A DNA stretch of 13,352 bases, from contig CAMPKR010000031.1 in the NCBI GenBank assembly GCA_946887345.1, forward strand, positions 1 to 13,352. Reading direction: 5' to 3'. Shown piece by piece: positions 7,386 through 13,352 of the stretch. The notes under the pieces are model-generated. The model did not search any database and was not told where the DNA came from. It saw only the letters and a list, made by a program, of their open reading frames with translations. Each line of letters opens with the position of its first letter. Position 1 is the first letter of the stretch. Made by a program: the position numbers and the translations under genes. Source of the stretch: an uncultured Bacteroidota bacterium (GTDB lineage: Bacteria > Bacteroidota > Bacteroidia > Chitinophagales > Chitinophagaceae).

Positions 7386-10022
7386 ATGAAAATAACCAGA
7401 CTATTATGCCTGGCCCTGGTGTTATTTGGACTTAACACCAAAGCTCAAGTAACCGTGCAATTGGGTAATGGAAACAACTCTTCAACGACGAAAGGCCCGT
7501 GGTACCAGGTTCAATCCAATAACAGATCGAAAAAAGTGATGCTCTTTACAGAGGCTGAACTTGCCGCGCAGGGAATACTTCCCGGTGTAGTGATCCATGC
7601 CATGAAGTGGTATAAGACATCTAACGGGGTTTTTGCCAATGGAGCCACTGCTACAGGTACGCTGCATATGCGGCAGGCCAGCTATCCTACAGGCTATGGC
7701 AGCAGCGCCTACAACGTGCTGGATTATATAGATAGCGGCTTTATGCAGGTGTCTACGGTTCAGTATAACGCAGATAGCAGCAATATATCGGGCAGCGACT
7801 GGGTAGGGTTTACAGACTTCTACTACACTTATACCGGTGGTGACCTGGAAGTGTATGTGAACTGGCAGACTAATACCGGCACCAGCAGCACAACCACCAC
7901 GGGTAGCTTTAGTTGGCGCTATACCAATATGAGTAATAATATGTACCTACGCTATCATGGTACGCCATTTAATAATTCAGATTTTACTGTAGATAATGAC
8001 AGGCCCAATACCCTGATGGTTTATACTACGCCCAACTGTACTGCCACGCCTGTGGGTGGTACTGCGGTAACAGATGCGCAGGGTGTGCTTTGCCAGGGTG
8101 AGAGTTTTGGCTTATGGCTTACAGGTAATTCTGTTTCAACAGAGCAGAACTATACCTGGCAGTGGTCGGACTCGGCGAACGGACCATGGACGAACTATAG
8201 TGTGCCGCTGCAGCAGCCGCTGATAGGCATCCAGGCGCCGGCCAATACGAAATGGTTCAGGTGCAGGGTGAAGTGCGGCGGAGTATCAGCATATTCAACA
8301 GCTATACAGATAATGGTGAACCCGAGCATGAGCGGCGGTACTTATACCATTAATAACGCGCTGCCTACGGGGAATGGTAACTTCCATTGTTTTCACGATG
8401 CGATAGTGGCAATCAGTTGTGGTATAGCAGGGCCCGTGACGCTGAATGTAGCAGCAGGTTCAGGACCGTATAATGAGCAGATCGTTATTCCGCAGATAGG
8501 AGGAGCTTCTATATTGAGCACAGTAACTATTAATGGAAATGGTGCTACTATATCTCATGTATCCTCAGGGCCGGGTGAGCGTGCAACGATAAAACTGGAC
8601 GGAGCTGACTACATAACCATCAATAACCTGAACATAGAAGTGACGGGAGATACGGGATTTGCGTATGGCTATGGTGTGCAGATAATACACAATGCTAACT
8701 TCAATACTATTAAGAACTGCCACATAAAAGTGACTGAAAGTGCGGGAAGCATTGGAGCTAATACTTATGCCGGTATCGTGATCAACGGGCATGCGGAAGA
8801 CCCGATAGGCGTAAACTACAGTGATTGCGATATCAATATCATCAGCAACAACACTATCAAAGGAGGGTATTATGGCATAGTGATGATGGGCAACAGCGAG
8901 GCGAGCACCATAATGGGTAATGTGCTGAGTAAGAACAAGGTATATGACCAGTATGCTGTAGGTATCTACGCAGGCTTTAACAGTACTTCCCTAATAGACG
9001 GCAATGACATAGGCCGCCCGGACAGGTATGATGACAATGAAGGAGATTACACCGGCATTAAGCTTGCGGGATACAATGCCAGCATGCTGGTAACCAACAA
9101 TAAGATACACCATGCCTTCCAGGCGATGCAGGGAAGTATATATAGCGCTACCGCAATAGCAGTAGAGGGTTGTAACCCGGGTGAGGGTAGCGAGGTGATA
9201 GTAGCCAATAATGTGGTGTATGAATTCAGGAGCAGGGGCAGCCAGTATGGGATAAAGGCAAGCGGCTCAGGATATGTGAAATTCCAGCACAATACACTGG
9301 CGCTGGACTACGAAGATGCGGCCTGTGCAGGTTGCGGAGTGTATGGTTTCTACCAAAATGGAGATACGATAACTCATCTTGATTTCAGCAATAATAATAT
9401 AACGCTGGGTGGTGTGGCTGAAGGAAAGCTTACTGCAATGCACTTTACTAATGGCATCAATAGTAGTACGTTCGTCAACAATAACTACTACCTGGCACCT
9501 AATTTAGGTGGTGCGGGGTCAATCGGTTCAATTAACGGGACGGATATTGACAACATCATTTTCTGGAAGATAGGTGTAATGGGAGACTTGCTTTCGGTAT
9601 CGATAAAACCGGAGTGGCAGGACCCTACATCGGGCAATATGAGGCCAACCAATCCGGCCCTGGATAACAAAGGACTGCAATGCGGGATACTGTTTGATAT
9701 ACATGGCAACCTGCGCAATCTCACCACGCCGGATATAGGCGCATATGAATTTGATGAAAATACACTTGGCGTGAGCAACACTAACCGTGTAGCGGGCGTG
9801 GTGGGTATCTATCCTAATCCGGCGACAGATGTAGTGAATGTGAATTACAAGGAGCAAGTAAACATAAGCATCAGTAGCCTGGATGGCAGGGTGCTGCTGA
9901 GGGCTGAGAATGTAAACAAGATAAATACCGCAACATTAGCGGCGGGACTATACATAATGAGGGTGACCGACAGAGAAGGCGTGTTGCTGACGACGGAGAA
10001 GATCCTGAAGCAGGACAAATAA
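7386..10022 (+). CDS. Beta-helix surface protein with T9SS type A sorting domain (paralog 2)
   Basis: The 878-residue product is a clear paralog of the preceding gene, similar along its full length. A signal peptide covers residues 1-20 (MKITRLLCLAL, probably cut after TKA before QV). Residues about 24-215 form the N-domain with the same KWYKT motif. The Ig-like module at about 217-312 begins CTATPVGG and includes YTWQWSDSANGPWTNY. The beta-helix at about 318-783 ends in PDIGAYEF and carries a CAGCG cluster matching CDGCG of the paralog. The T9SS type A tail at about 807-878 has IYPNPATDVVN, then LDGRVLL, then LAAGLYIMRV. An in-frame ATG at 7377 would add three residues. ATG 7386 is preferred because it aligns with MKLNRLC of the paralog. 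It has its own promoter, leader and terminator. No catalytic residues can be named; a surface polysaccharide-binding or adhesin-like role is possible. Confidence 0.9.
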   Translation: MKITRLLCLALVLFGLNTKAQVTVQLGNGNNSSTTKGPWYQVQSNNRSKKVMLFTEAELAAQGILPGVVIHAMKWYKTSNGVFANGATATGTLHMRQASYPTGYGSSAYNVLDYIDSGFMQVSTVQYNADSSNISGSDWVGFTDFYYTYTGGDLEVYVNWQTNTGTSSTTTTGSFSWRYTNMSNNMYLRYHGTPFNNSDFTVDNDRPNTLMVYTTPNCTATPVGGTAVTDAQGVLCQGESFGLWLTGNSVSTEQNYTWQWSDSANGPWTNYSVPLQQPLIGIQAPANTKWFRCRVKCGGVSAYSTAIQIMVNPSMSGGTYTINNALPTGNGNFHCFHDAIVAISCGIAGPVTLNVAAGSGPYNEQIVIPQIGGASILSTVTINGNGATISHVSSGPGERATIKLDGADYITINNLNIEVTGDTGFAYGYGVQIIHNANFNTIKNCHIKVTESAGSIGANTYAGIVINGHAEDPIGVNYSDCDINIISNNTIKGGYYGIVMMGNSEASTIMGNVLSKNKVYDQYAVGIYAGFNSTSLIDGNDIGRPDRYDDNEGDYTGIKLAGYNASMLVTNNKIHHAFQAMQGSIYSATAIAVEGCNPGEGSEVIVANNVVYEFRSRGSQYGIKASGSGYVKFQHNTLALDYEDAACAGCGVYGFYQNGDTITHLDFSNNNITLGGVAEGKLTAMHFTNGINSSTFVNNNYYLAPNLGGAGSIGSINGTDIDNIIFWKIGVMGDLLSVSIKPEWQDPTSGNMRPTNPALDNKGLQCGILFDIHGNLRNLTTPDIGAYEFDENTLGVSNTNRVAGVVGIYPNPATDVVNVNYKEQVNISISSLDGRVLLRAENVNKINTATLAAGLYIMRVTDREGVLLTTEKILKQDK

Positions 10023-10052
10023 ATACTAGAGGCACAAACCAATTGAGAGAAG

Positions 10053-10077
10053 CAGGGGCTTAGGCCCCTGTTTTTTT
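10053..10077 (+). terminator. Intrinsic terminator after beta-helix paralog 2
   Basis: CAGGGGC at 10053-10059 pairs with GCCCCTG at 10064-10070 (7 bp, 4-nt loop). Seven T residues follow at 10071-10077, about 30 nt after the stop codon. Confidence 0.88.
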
Positions 10078-10108
10078 GTATATAAGCGGAAATGGTGTGC
10101 GGAAACAC

Positions 10109-10116
10109 TAGATTCG
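10109..10116 (+). promoter_or_regulatory. Possible -7 element (TAGATTCG) next to start codon
   Basis: This is a seven-of-eight match to TAnnTTTG that ends 4 nt before the ATG of the hydrolase gene. The string TT(C/T)GTGGTATG is shared with the start of the nitroreductase gene, where the -7 match is exact. No clear -33 is visible. If used, transcription would begin at or next to the ATG. Confidence 0.35.
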
Positions 10117-10120
10117 TGGT

Positions 10121-11464
10121 ATGAAAAAGACATGGGGAGTATTGCTGCTACTGGTTTGCGGGCAGCTGGCCATTGCGCAGGATAAATCGAAGCAGCTTGA
10201 TAGTTTGTTGGACTATTATGTAAAGGAAGACAATTACAACGGCGTCATCTTTGTAGCTGCGGGAGGGAAGATATTGCATAGCAAGGGTTATGGATTTAAG
10301 GATGTAAAGGCAGGAGAGAAGCATACGCCTGCGAGCATTTTTCAGCTTGGTTCCCTGACGAAGCAGTTTACCGCGGAGATAGTGCTGATGCTGGCAAAAG
10401 ATAAAAAGCTGGACCTGACAGATAATCTGAACAAATATTTCCCGGACTATCCAAAAGGAGAAACGATTAAAATTGCTCATCTGCTAAGCCATACTTCAGG
10501 GATTTTTAATTACACTAGTGACAGCGCTTTTTCAGAAGCGTTGCAATTTAAGCCAGTTAGCATGGAGCAAATGTTGGCTGTATTTAAAGATATGCCACTG
10601 GCCTTTGAGCCGGGAGCGAGGTTTGACTACTCGAATTCAAACTATGTACTGCTTGGGTATATAATAGAGAAAGTAACCAATAAGAAGTATGGAGATGTAC
10701 TGAAGACGATGATACTGAAGCCTGCAGGGATGAAAGACTCAGGTATTGATTTCGCAGGGTTGAAAGACAAGGACAAGTCGGTAGGCTATGACCTGGTGGA
10801 TGAGGCACAGTCGATGGTGGCCCCAGCCACTGACGTTACTGCTTCGTATGCGGCGGGTGCGATGTATAGTACCGTAGGCGACATGTATGCCTGGCATAAT
10901 GCTTTACAGAACTATAAGTTCTTACCCAGGGAATGGCAGGAAAAGGCGTATACACCCTACCAGGACAGATATGGCTTTGGCTGGATGATAGATACCATTT
11001 TTGACAGGAGGGTGCTGGTGCATGGTGGTGGTATATCGGGTTTTACGAGCAGTATTGTAAGATTGCCTGAGGAGAATACCTGCATCATAATGCTGGAGAA
11101 CAACGGTAATCCCGCGACCGATAAAAACAATATGGCCATACATATTCTTTCGTGCCTGTATAGTAAGAGCTTTGAAATGCCGATAGCCAGGGAGCCTGTG
11201 AAAGTGGACAGGAAGGTATTGGAATCGTATGTGGGCAAGTATGAGGTGACACCGGCTTTTGCGCTGGATGTGATGCTGATAGGCAATTCGTTGTACGTAC
11301 AAGGCACAGGTCAGCCTAAGCTGAAGATAGTAGCTGAGGATGAGAAAACATTCTATTCTAAAGTAGTGGAAGCGCGGATAGAGTTTGTGAAGGAAAGGGA
11401 TGGAAGTATCTCAAAGCTGATATTGCACCAGGGTGGCAGGGATATACCTGCGGTGAGGAAATAA
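10121..11464 (+). CDS. Class C beta-lactamase-family serine hydrolase
   Basis: The 447-residue product is a periplasmic hydrolase of the beta-lactamase/penicillin-binding-protein fold. A signal peptide covers residues 1-20 (LLLLVCGQLAIAQ). The catalytic motifs are present: S78-L-T-K81 (nucleophile and general base), Y170-S-N172, and H301-G-G303 in place of KTG. HLLSHTSGI at 120-128 is the family signature. Residues about 365-447 form a C-terminal beta-barrel-like domain (YVGKYEV, then LYVQGTGQPKLKI) like that of DUF3471-type family members. Most such proteins are esterases or peptidases rather than antibiotic-inactivating enzymes, so resistance should not be inferred. The terminator of paralog 2 lies upstream and a 380-base gap downstream, so it is probably monocistronic. 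Substrate unknown. Confidence 0.92.
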   Translation: MKKTWGVLLLLVCGQLAIAQDKSKQLDSLLDYYVKEDNYNGVIFVAAGGKILHSKGYGFKDVKAGEKHTPASIFQLGSLTKQFTAEIVLMLAKDKKLDLTDNLNKYFPDYPKGETIKIAHLLSHTSGIFNYTSDSAFSEALQFKPVSMEQMLAVFKDMPLAFEPGARFDYSNSNYVLLGYIIEKVTNKKYGDVLKTMILKPAGMKDSGIDFAGLKDKDKSVGYDLVDEAQSMVAPATDVTASYAAGAMYSTVGDMYAWHNALQNYKFLPREWQEKAYTPYQDRYGFGWMIDTIFDRRVLVHGGGISGFTSSIVRLPEENTCIIMLENNGNPATDKNNMAIHILSCLYSKSFEMPIAREPVKVDRKVLESYVGKYEVTPAFALDVMLIGNSLYVQGTGQPKLKIVAEDEKTFYSKVVEARIEFVKERDGSISKLILHQGGRDIPAVRK

Positions 11465-11832
11465 GGGTTTGCCAATGTTTTATAACCGTATTATTAGAAA
11501 GCTACCGCTAAACTAATCCCACCCCAAAGGTCTAAGTAAGGCGGGCGTGAGACGTTCCGAAGCATTGCCGTAAGAGAATATGTTGCCTATAGCCTGAGCA
11601 TGGACATGTGCGGCGGGGCAGCATAGGATATATGTGAGAAATAAGCGCACATCTTATATACGATATGCGCCAGGTAATGGTTTGCTGCGAGCAATTTACC
11701 GTTAGCTCAGCGTTGTTATGGTTCGACTACGCTCACTACGACGTCACTTTCAACCACGTTCCTGGTAGAAGCATCGCCACGGGATAAATATGTTAAACCG
11801 GCTTTTTTACTGGCATCTCCCGGCCAGCTTAT
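11465..11832. other. Gene-free interval with imperfect inverted repeats
   Basis: I see no credible coding sequence, tRNA or terminator in this interval. It holds two adjacent imperfect inverted repeats. One is GCGCACAT 11645-11652 with ATATGCGC 11663-11670 (7 of 8 paired). The other is GGTAA 11673-11677 with TTACC 11696-11700, enclosing TTGC/GCAA. Neither has a T-run. They could be a structured RNA, an operator, or decayed sequence. A six-T run at 11803-11808 is not preceded by a convincing stem. Confidence 0.4.
11720..11743. repeat. Possible dispersed-repeat fragment (GTTCGACTACGCTCA)
   Basis: The string GGTTCGACTACGCTCACTAC followed by GACG resembles short interspersed motifs (TTCGACTACGCTCA-type) that I recall from intergenic DNA in Bacteroidota and other phyla. 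Only one copy is present here, so repeat status cannot be shown from this window. Confidence 0.35.
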
Positions 11833-11840
11833 TAAATTTG
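11833..11840 (+). promoter_or_regulatory. -7 element (TAAATTTG) next to start codon of nitroreductase gene
   Basis: This exact TAnnTTTG match ends 4 nt before ATG 11845, so the predicted transcription start falls at or beside the start codon. A partial -33 (CTG at 11810-11812) lies 20 nt upstream. There is no Shine-Dalgarno sequence. Confidence 0.5.
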
Positions 11841-11844
11841 TGGT

Positions 11845-12432
11845 ATGGAGACTGATTTCCAAACCCTGAAGAAGATCATCAGCGCCCGGCGTACCACCAA
11901 GGCGGCAACCATGAACGGCAAGAGGATACCTGACCAACAGGTGTGGGATCTGCTGGCCCTGGCTGATTGGGCGCCTACCCATGGGAGGACCGAACCATGG
12001 AGATTCTTTGTTTACACAGGAGATGCGCTAAAGAAATTTGGCTGGGACCATGCAGAACTTTATCTCTCCCATACCCCAGAAGACAAACTGAATCCTGACA
12101 CCCCGCAAAAGCTGATGGCTGCCACAGAAATGCCCTCGCACCTGGTAGTGGCGGTGATGCAAAGAGGGGATAACCCGAAAATTCCGGCAATAGAAGAAAT
12201 AGCCTCGGCATCTGCTGCCGTGCAGAACGTGCTGCTGGGCGCGCAGGCATTGGGGATTTCTACAATATGGAATACGGGAGGCATGACACATAAAAAGGCT
12301 ATGAAAGAACTACTAGGGCTGGCGGAAGAAGATATGGTAATGGGGCTAATATATATGGGTTATACGGATGAGTCCGCAAGAGAAGGGAAGCGAAATATTC
12401 CGCTGGAAGAAAAGGTGAAATGGGTGCGATAA
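11845..12432 (+). CDS. Nitroreductase family protein, YdjA-like
   Basis: The 195-residue product is an FMN-dependent NAD(P)H oxidoreductase of the nitroreductase fold, cytoplasmic and probably homodimeric. Features that fit: R15-R16-T-T near the start (phosphate/FMN contact), the A-P-T-H-G-R-T-E-P-W-R-F block at 43-54, SASAAVQNVLLGAQALG at 121-137 (a core helix), W142 with NTGG, and GLIYMGY at 167-173. The length and the APxHxxxxPWxF-type block are closest to the short YdjA group, not the longer NfsB group. The physiological substrate of this group is not settled. The start ATG is supported by the adjacent TAAATTTG element. A perfect palindrome lies 26 nt after the stop. Confidence 0.88.
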   Translation: METDFQTLKKIISARRTTKAATMNGKRIPDQQVWDLLALADWAPTHGRTEPWRFFVYTGDALKKFGWDHAELYLSHTPEDKLNPDTPQKLMAATEMPSHLVVAVMQRGDNPKIPAIEEIASASAAVQNVLLGAQALGISTIWNTGGMTHKKAMKELLGLAEEDMVMGLIYMGYTDESAREGKRNIPLEEKVKWVR

Positions 12433-12457
12433 AACTGGAAAATAAACAATTATATAG

Positions 12458-12477
12458 CCCATAAATATATTTATGGG
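12458..12477. promoter_or_regulatory. Perfect 20-bp palindrome (CCCATAAATA half-site)
   Basis: The arm CCCATAAATA at 12458-12467 is followed directly by its exact reverse complement at 12468-12477, with no spacer. It lies between the nitroreductase stop and the sigma-factor start, 82 nt before the latter. Without a T-run it is a poor terminator. A dimeric repressor operator upstream of the sigma gene is the more natural reading, but no regulator is identified. Confidence 0.5.
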
Positions 12478-12542
12478 TGTTCTAACAAAGGGATGGGGTT
12501 TTACGTCTACCGTATTGGACCACATTCTGTTTTTACATGATG

Positions 12543-12550
12543 TAAATTTA
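12543..12550 (+). promoter_or_regulatory. Weak -7-like element (TAAATTTA) before sigma-factor gene
   Basis: This is a seven-of-eight match to TAnnTTTG, ending 8 nt before the TTG start of the sigma gene. The spacing resembles the promoters placed close to the hydrolase and nitroreductase starts. No firm -33 element is visible. Confidence 0.3.
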
Positions 12551-12558
12551 CCTGGCCA

Positions 12559-13140
12559 TTGGCTGATTATAGAAACATACCTGGTAACTCATATACAGAG
12601 CGGGATGATTTGCAGGCCCTTATACACGCCTGCATGTCGCATGACCGCAAAGCCCAGCGGCTACTTTATGAGCGGTATTCGCCTATAATCTATGGTATAA
12701 TAAAACGTTATGAGTACAATGAAGAGCTGGCTGTGGAGATACTGAATGACTCGTTCTTAAAAATCTTTATGAAGTTGTCGCAGTATTCGTTCCAGGGAGC
12801 GTTTGAAGGGTGGATGAGGAAGATAGCGATCAATACCATTACGGACCATATCCGGAAGAACATAAAGGACAAGGAAGTGATAAAGACCGATGGTAAAGAT
12901 CATGAGGGGTATGTGAACGGAAATATAGTAGAAGGGATGTCGTATAAGGAGCTCTTAAAAGTAGTACATACATTGCCCGACATGCAAAAGGCCGTGTTTA
13001 ACATGTACGTGTTTGAGAACCTGATGCACAAAGAGATATCAGAAGCTCTGAATATAAATGAAAATAATTGCCGCTGGTACCTGAATGATGCCAGGAAAAG
13101 GCTGAAAGAAAAAATAAACGTGCTGAAAAGTGCCGATTAA
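12559..13140 (+). CDS. ECF-type RNA polymerase sigma factor (sigma-70 family)
   Basis: The 193-residue product has sigma region 2 at about residues 17-100. DLQALIHAC and DRKAQRLLYERYSP form the region 2.1/2.2 start, SFLKIF and GWMRKIAINTITDHIRK the 2.3/2.4 end. A variable linker (about 101-128) leads to region 4 at about 132-187. There LPDMQKAVFNMYVFENLMHKEI is followed by the helix-turn-helix and NCRWYLNDARKRLKEKI, which replaces the usual TVRxxLxRAR. The frame is closed by TGA at 12538-12540. TTG 12559 is the only start that keeps region 2.1 intact; the first ATG (12634) would remove half of it. The sequence fits Bacteroidota ECF factors that control envelope or stress genes. Its stop overlaps the next start (TAATG), so the two are translationally coupled and the partner is probably its regulator. 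Confidence 0.88.
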   Translation: MADYRNIPGNSYTERDDLQALIHACMSHDRKAQRLLYERYSPIIYGIIKRYEYNEELAVEILNDSFLKIFMKLSQYSFQGAFEGWMRKIAINTITDHIRKNIKDKEVIKTDGKDHEGYVNGNIVEGMSYKELLKVVHTLPDMQKAVFNMYVFENLMHKEISEALNINENNCRWYLNDARKRLKEKINVLKSAD

Positions 13141-13352
13141 TGGCTGAAGGGAAGCAATATATCGATGAACTGCTAAAGGAGGCACTTGGTGAATACACCG
13201 AGCAGCCGCCTGCAGGCGGCTGGGCCGATATGGAAGCCAGGCTGGACGATGCTTCGCCCGTGGATGTCTTCTTCGGCGAAACCCTTGCAGAGTATAAAGA
13301 AGCACCCCCTGCCAAGGCATGGACTGATATGGAAGCCCGCCTGGGTGATGCT
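13140..13352 (+). CDS. Partial: possible sigma-associated regulatory (anti-sigma-like) protein with 33-residue repeat
   Basis: ATG at 13140 overlaps the sigma stop by one base (TAATG). The frame stays open for 71 codons to the window edge, so only the N-terminus is seen. It begins MAEGKQYIDELLKEALGEY. Two copies of EYxExPPAxxWxDMEARLxDA occur at residues 18-38 and 51-71, a period of exactly 33 residues (99 nt). No transmembrane segment is in the visible part. Short P-x-x-x-W-x-x-(M/L)-x-x-x-L motifs at the cytoplasmic N-terminus are, as I recall, common in proteins encoded directly after Bacteroidota ECF sigma genes, where a membrane segment and periplasmic part may follow. The anti-sigma role is inferred from position. 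The remainder of the gene is outside the window. Confidence 0.7.
   Translation, partial: MAEGKQYIDELLKEALGEYTEQPPAGGWADMEARLDDASPVDVFFGETLAEYKEAPPAKAWTDMEARLGDA

Noticed and set aside
10121..11464. Antibiotic-resistance beta-lactamase (AmpC)
   Set aside because: Motifs are S-L-T-K, Y-S-N and H-G-G with a C-terminal accessory domain, which fits esterase/peptidase-type relatives better than AmpC (KTG third motif).
12473..12688. 71-codon plus-strand frame starting in the palindrome
   Set aside because: It overlaps the sigma-factor gene in another frame, starts inside the palindrome and shows no domain.
1..13352. CRISPR array, insertion sequence or integrase
   Set aside because: No regularly spaced repeats, transposase or recombinase motifs were found on either strand.

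Overview
The window looks like chromosomal DNA of a Bacteroidota bacterium, most like the Chitinophagales/Sphingobacteriales side of the phylum. Four signs point there. Three large secreted proteins carry type IX secretion (T9SS) C-terminal sorting domains (one type B/CHU_C, two type A). Promoter-like TAnnTTTG (-7) elements precede several genes. Shine-Dalgarno sites are essentially absent. A small lipoprotein and an ECF sigma factor with a downstream cytoplasmic-type partner have the usual Bacteroidota look.

Layout. (1) 1-1682: two plus-strand genes in clearly AT-rich DNA, a receiver-domain protein and a GHKL ATPase/histidine-kinase-like protein starting on TTG. They form a two-gene signalling unit that looks foreign to the rest of the window; its left part lies outside. 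(2) 1869-4321: a minus-strand lipoprotein gene diverges from a plus-strand T9SS type B surface protein. A strong hairpin of dispersed-repeat type sits between them. (3) 4321-10022: two tandem paralogous beta-helix proteins of about 875 residues. Each has a signal peptide, a beta-rich N-domain, an Ig-like module, a right-handed parallel beta-helix and a T9SS type A tail. Each also has its own promoter and a 127-136 nt leader with shared sequence blocks, and each of the two genes is followed by an intrinsic terminator (7177-7208 and 10053-10077). (4) 10121-12432: a periplasmic class C beta-lactamase-fold serine hydrolase and a YdjA-like nitroreductase. Both have a TAnnTTTG-like element ending 4 nt before ATG, suggesting very short or no leaders. 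A 380-base gene-free gap lies between them. (5) 12433-13352: a perfect 20-bp palindrome, an ECF sigma factor (TTG start), and the first 71 codons of a TAATG-overlapping partner with a 33-residue internal repeat, probably the anti-sigma or regulatory partner.

How the genes may work together. Only two units look functionally coupled: the receiver/ATPase pair, and the sigma factor with its overlapping partner. The three T9SS cargo proteins share an export route but have separate transcription signals. The hydrolase and nitroreductase look like independent housekeeping or accessory genes. The least ordinary features are the AT-rich signalling pair with a degenerate ATP-binding motif, the conserved leaders of the beta-helix paralogs, and the sigma/repeat-protein operon.
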